Shown here: in pieces, positions 63,955 to 64,000 of the stretch
How the letters are laid out: each line of letters begins with the position of its first letter
Numbering within the stretch: position 1 is the first letter of the stretch
Origin: Microbacterium proteolyticum
GTDB lineage: Bacteria; Actinomycetota; Actinomycetes; Actinomycetales; Microbacteriaceae
Direction: 5' to 3'
NCBI RefSeq assembly: GCF_014192415.1
Contig: NZ_JACHXY010000002.1
Span: 186,001-250,000, forward strand
Length of the DNA: 64,000 bases
Notes under the pieces: generated by a model
The model's input: the letters and a program-made list of their open reading frames with translations, nothing else
What the model was told of the DNA's origin: nothing
Database searches by the model: none
Made by a program: the position numbers and the translations under genes

Positions 63955-64000
63955 CGACGACCCCCTCGGCCGCGCGCCCCGGGGGCGGGCGCCGGCACCG
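63955..64000. other. Right edge
   Basis: The last 46 bases are upstream of the methyltransferase start and contain no complete feature. The prophage continues to the right. Confidence 0.5.

Larger units (their letters stand above)
36555..64000 (-). mobile_element. Siphovirus-type (HK97-like) prophage, right end outside window
   Basis: Complete head, packaging, tail and lysis modules plus part of the early region, almost all on the minus strand. The left boundary is inferred from tRNA-Val(CAC) and the acgtggagca repeats. Order in transcription direction: early genes and SSB, tail protein, endolysin, holin-like genes, two SGNH proteins, HNH, TerS, TerL, portal, protease, capsid, connectors, tail tube, chaperones, tape measure, minor tail proteins, then Ltp gene in opposite orientation. 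No frameshifted structural gene was seen, so it may be functional. Confidence 0.9.

Overview
The window is high-GC actinobacterial DNA. Gene content and order (alaS-ruvX-mltG-aroECKB; pdxST-yebC-ruvCAB-yajC-secDF-rel; thrS-HIT) together with a DUF7882-type protein suggest a member of the Microbacteriaceae, most likely Microbacterium. That placement is an inference from family content, not a measured identity. Nearly every gene starts close to or overlaps its neighbour, and GTG starts are common.

Positions 1 to about 34800 are host chromosome. A truncated MFS symporter is followed, after a perfect 24-bp bidirectional terminator stem, by a minus-strand block: aroB, aroK, aroC, aroE (chorismate synthesis), mltG, ruvX and alaS. 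Next come rpsD and rarA, then three plus-strand genes (a small membrane protein, a DUF349 protein, an AbiEi-like orphan), then the minus-strand rel-secF-secD-yajC-ruvB-ruvA-ruvC-yebC-pdxT-pdxS series. A MocR/PdxR-type regulator and a pyridoxal kinase diverge from pdxS, so vitamin B6 synthesis, salvage and control sit together. They are followed by a secreted ricin-lectin/metallopeptidase-like protein, HIT and thrS, an SLC13/ArsB-type transporter, two PPOX-fold flavin/F420 proteins and a DUF7882 protein.

Positions 34804-35950 hold no convincing large gene but several strong hairpins. Four tRNA genes follow: Val-GAC, Cys and Gly on the minus strand, Val-CAC on the plus strand.

From about 36555 to the right edge lies a siphovirus-type (HK97-like) prophage, almost entirely on the minus strand and running off the window. 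The left junction appears to be at the 3' end of tRNA-Val(CAC), where three copies of a 10-bp arm-type-like repeat lie. Immediately inside is a plus-strand gene for an Ltp-domain membrane protein, a candidate superinfection-exclusion factor. Read in the direction of transcription (right to left) the prophage has: a methyltransferase, a GIY-YIG-like protein, small early genes and SSB; a terminator/dyad-rich spacer; a tail protein, M15 endolysin and holin-like proteins; two SGNH-hydrolase appendage proteins; HNH nuclease, TerS, TerL, portal, protease and capsid; connectors, tail tube, tail chaperone with a probable -1 frameshift extension, tape measure and three minor tail proteins. Integrase, repressor and attR must lie to the right of the window if the element is intact.

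The least explained items are the Ltp gene at the attachment end, the frameshift extension at 42752-43042, a 72-aa gene reading against the late operon at 52746-52964, the fully overlapping frames at 62134-63127, the dyad-bearing spacer at 59433-59662, and the structured gene-poor region at 34804-35950.
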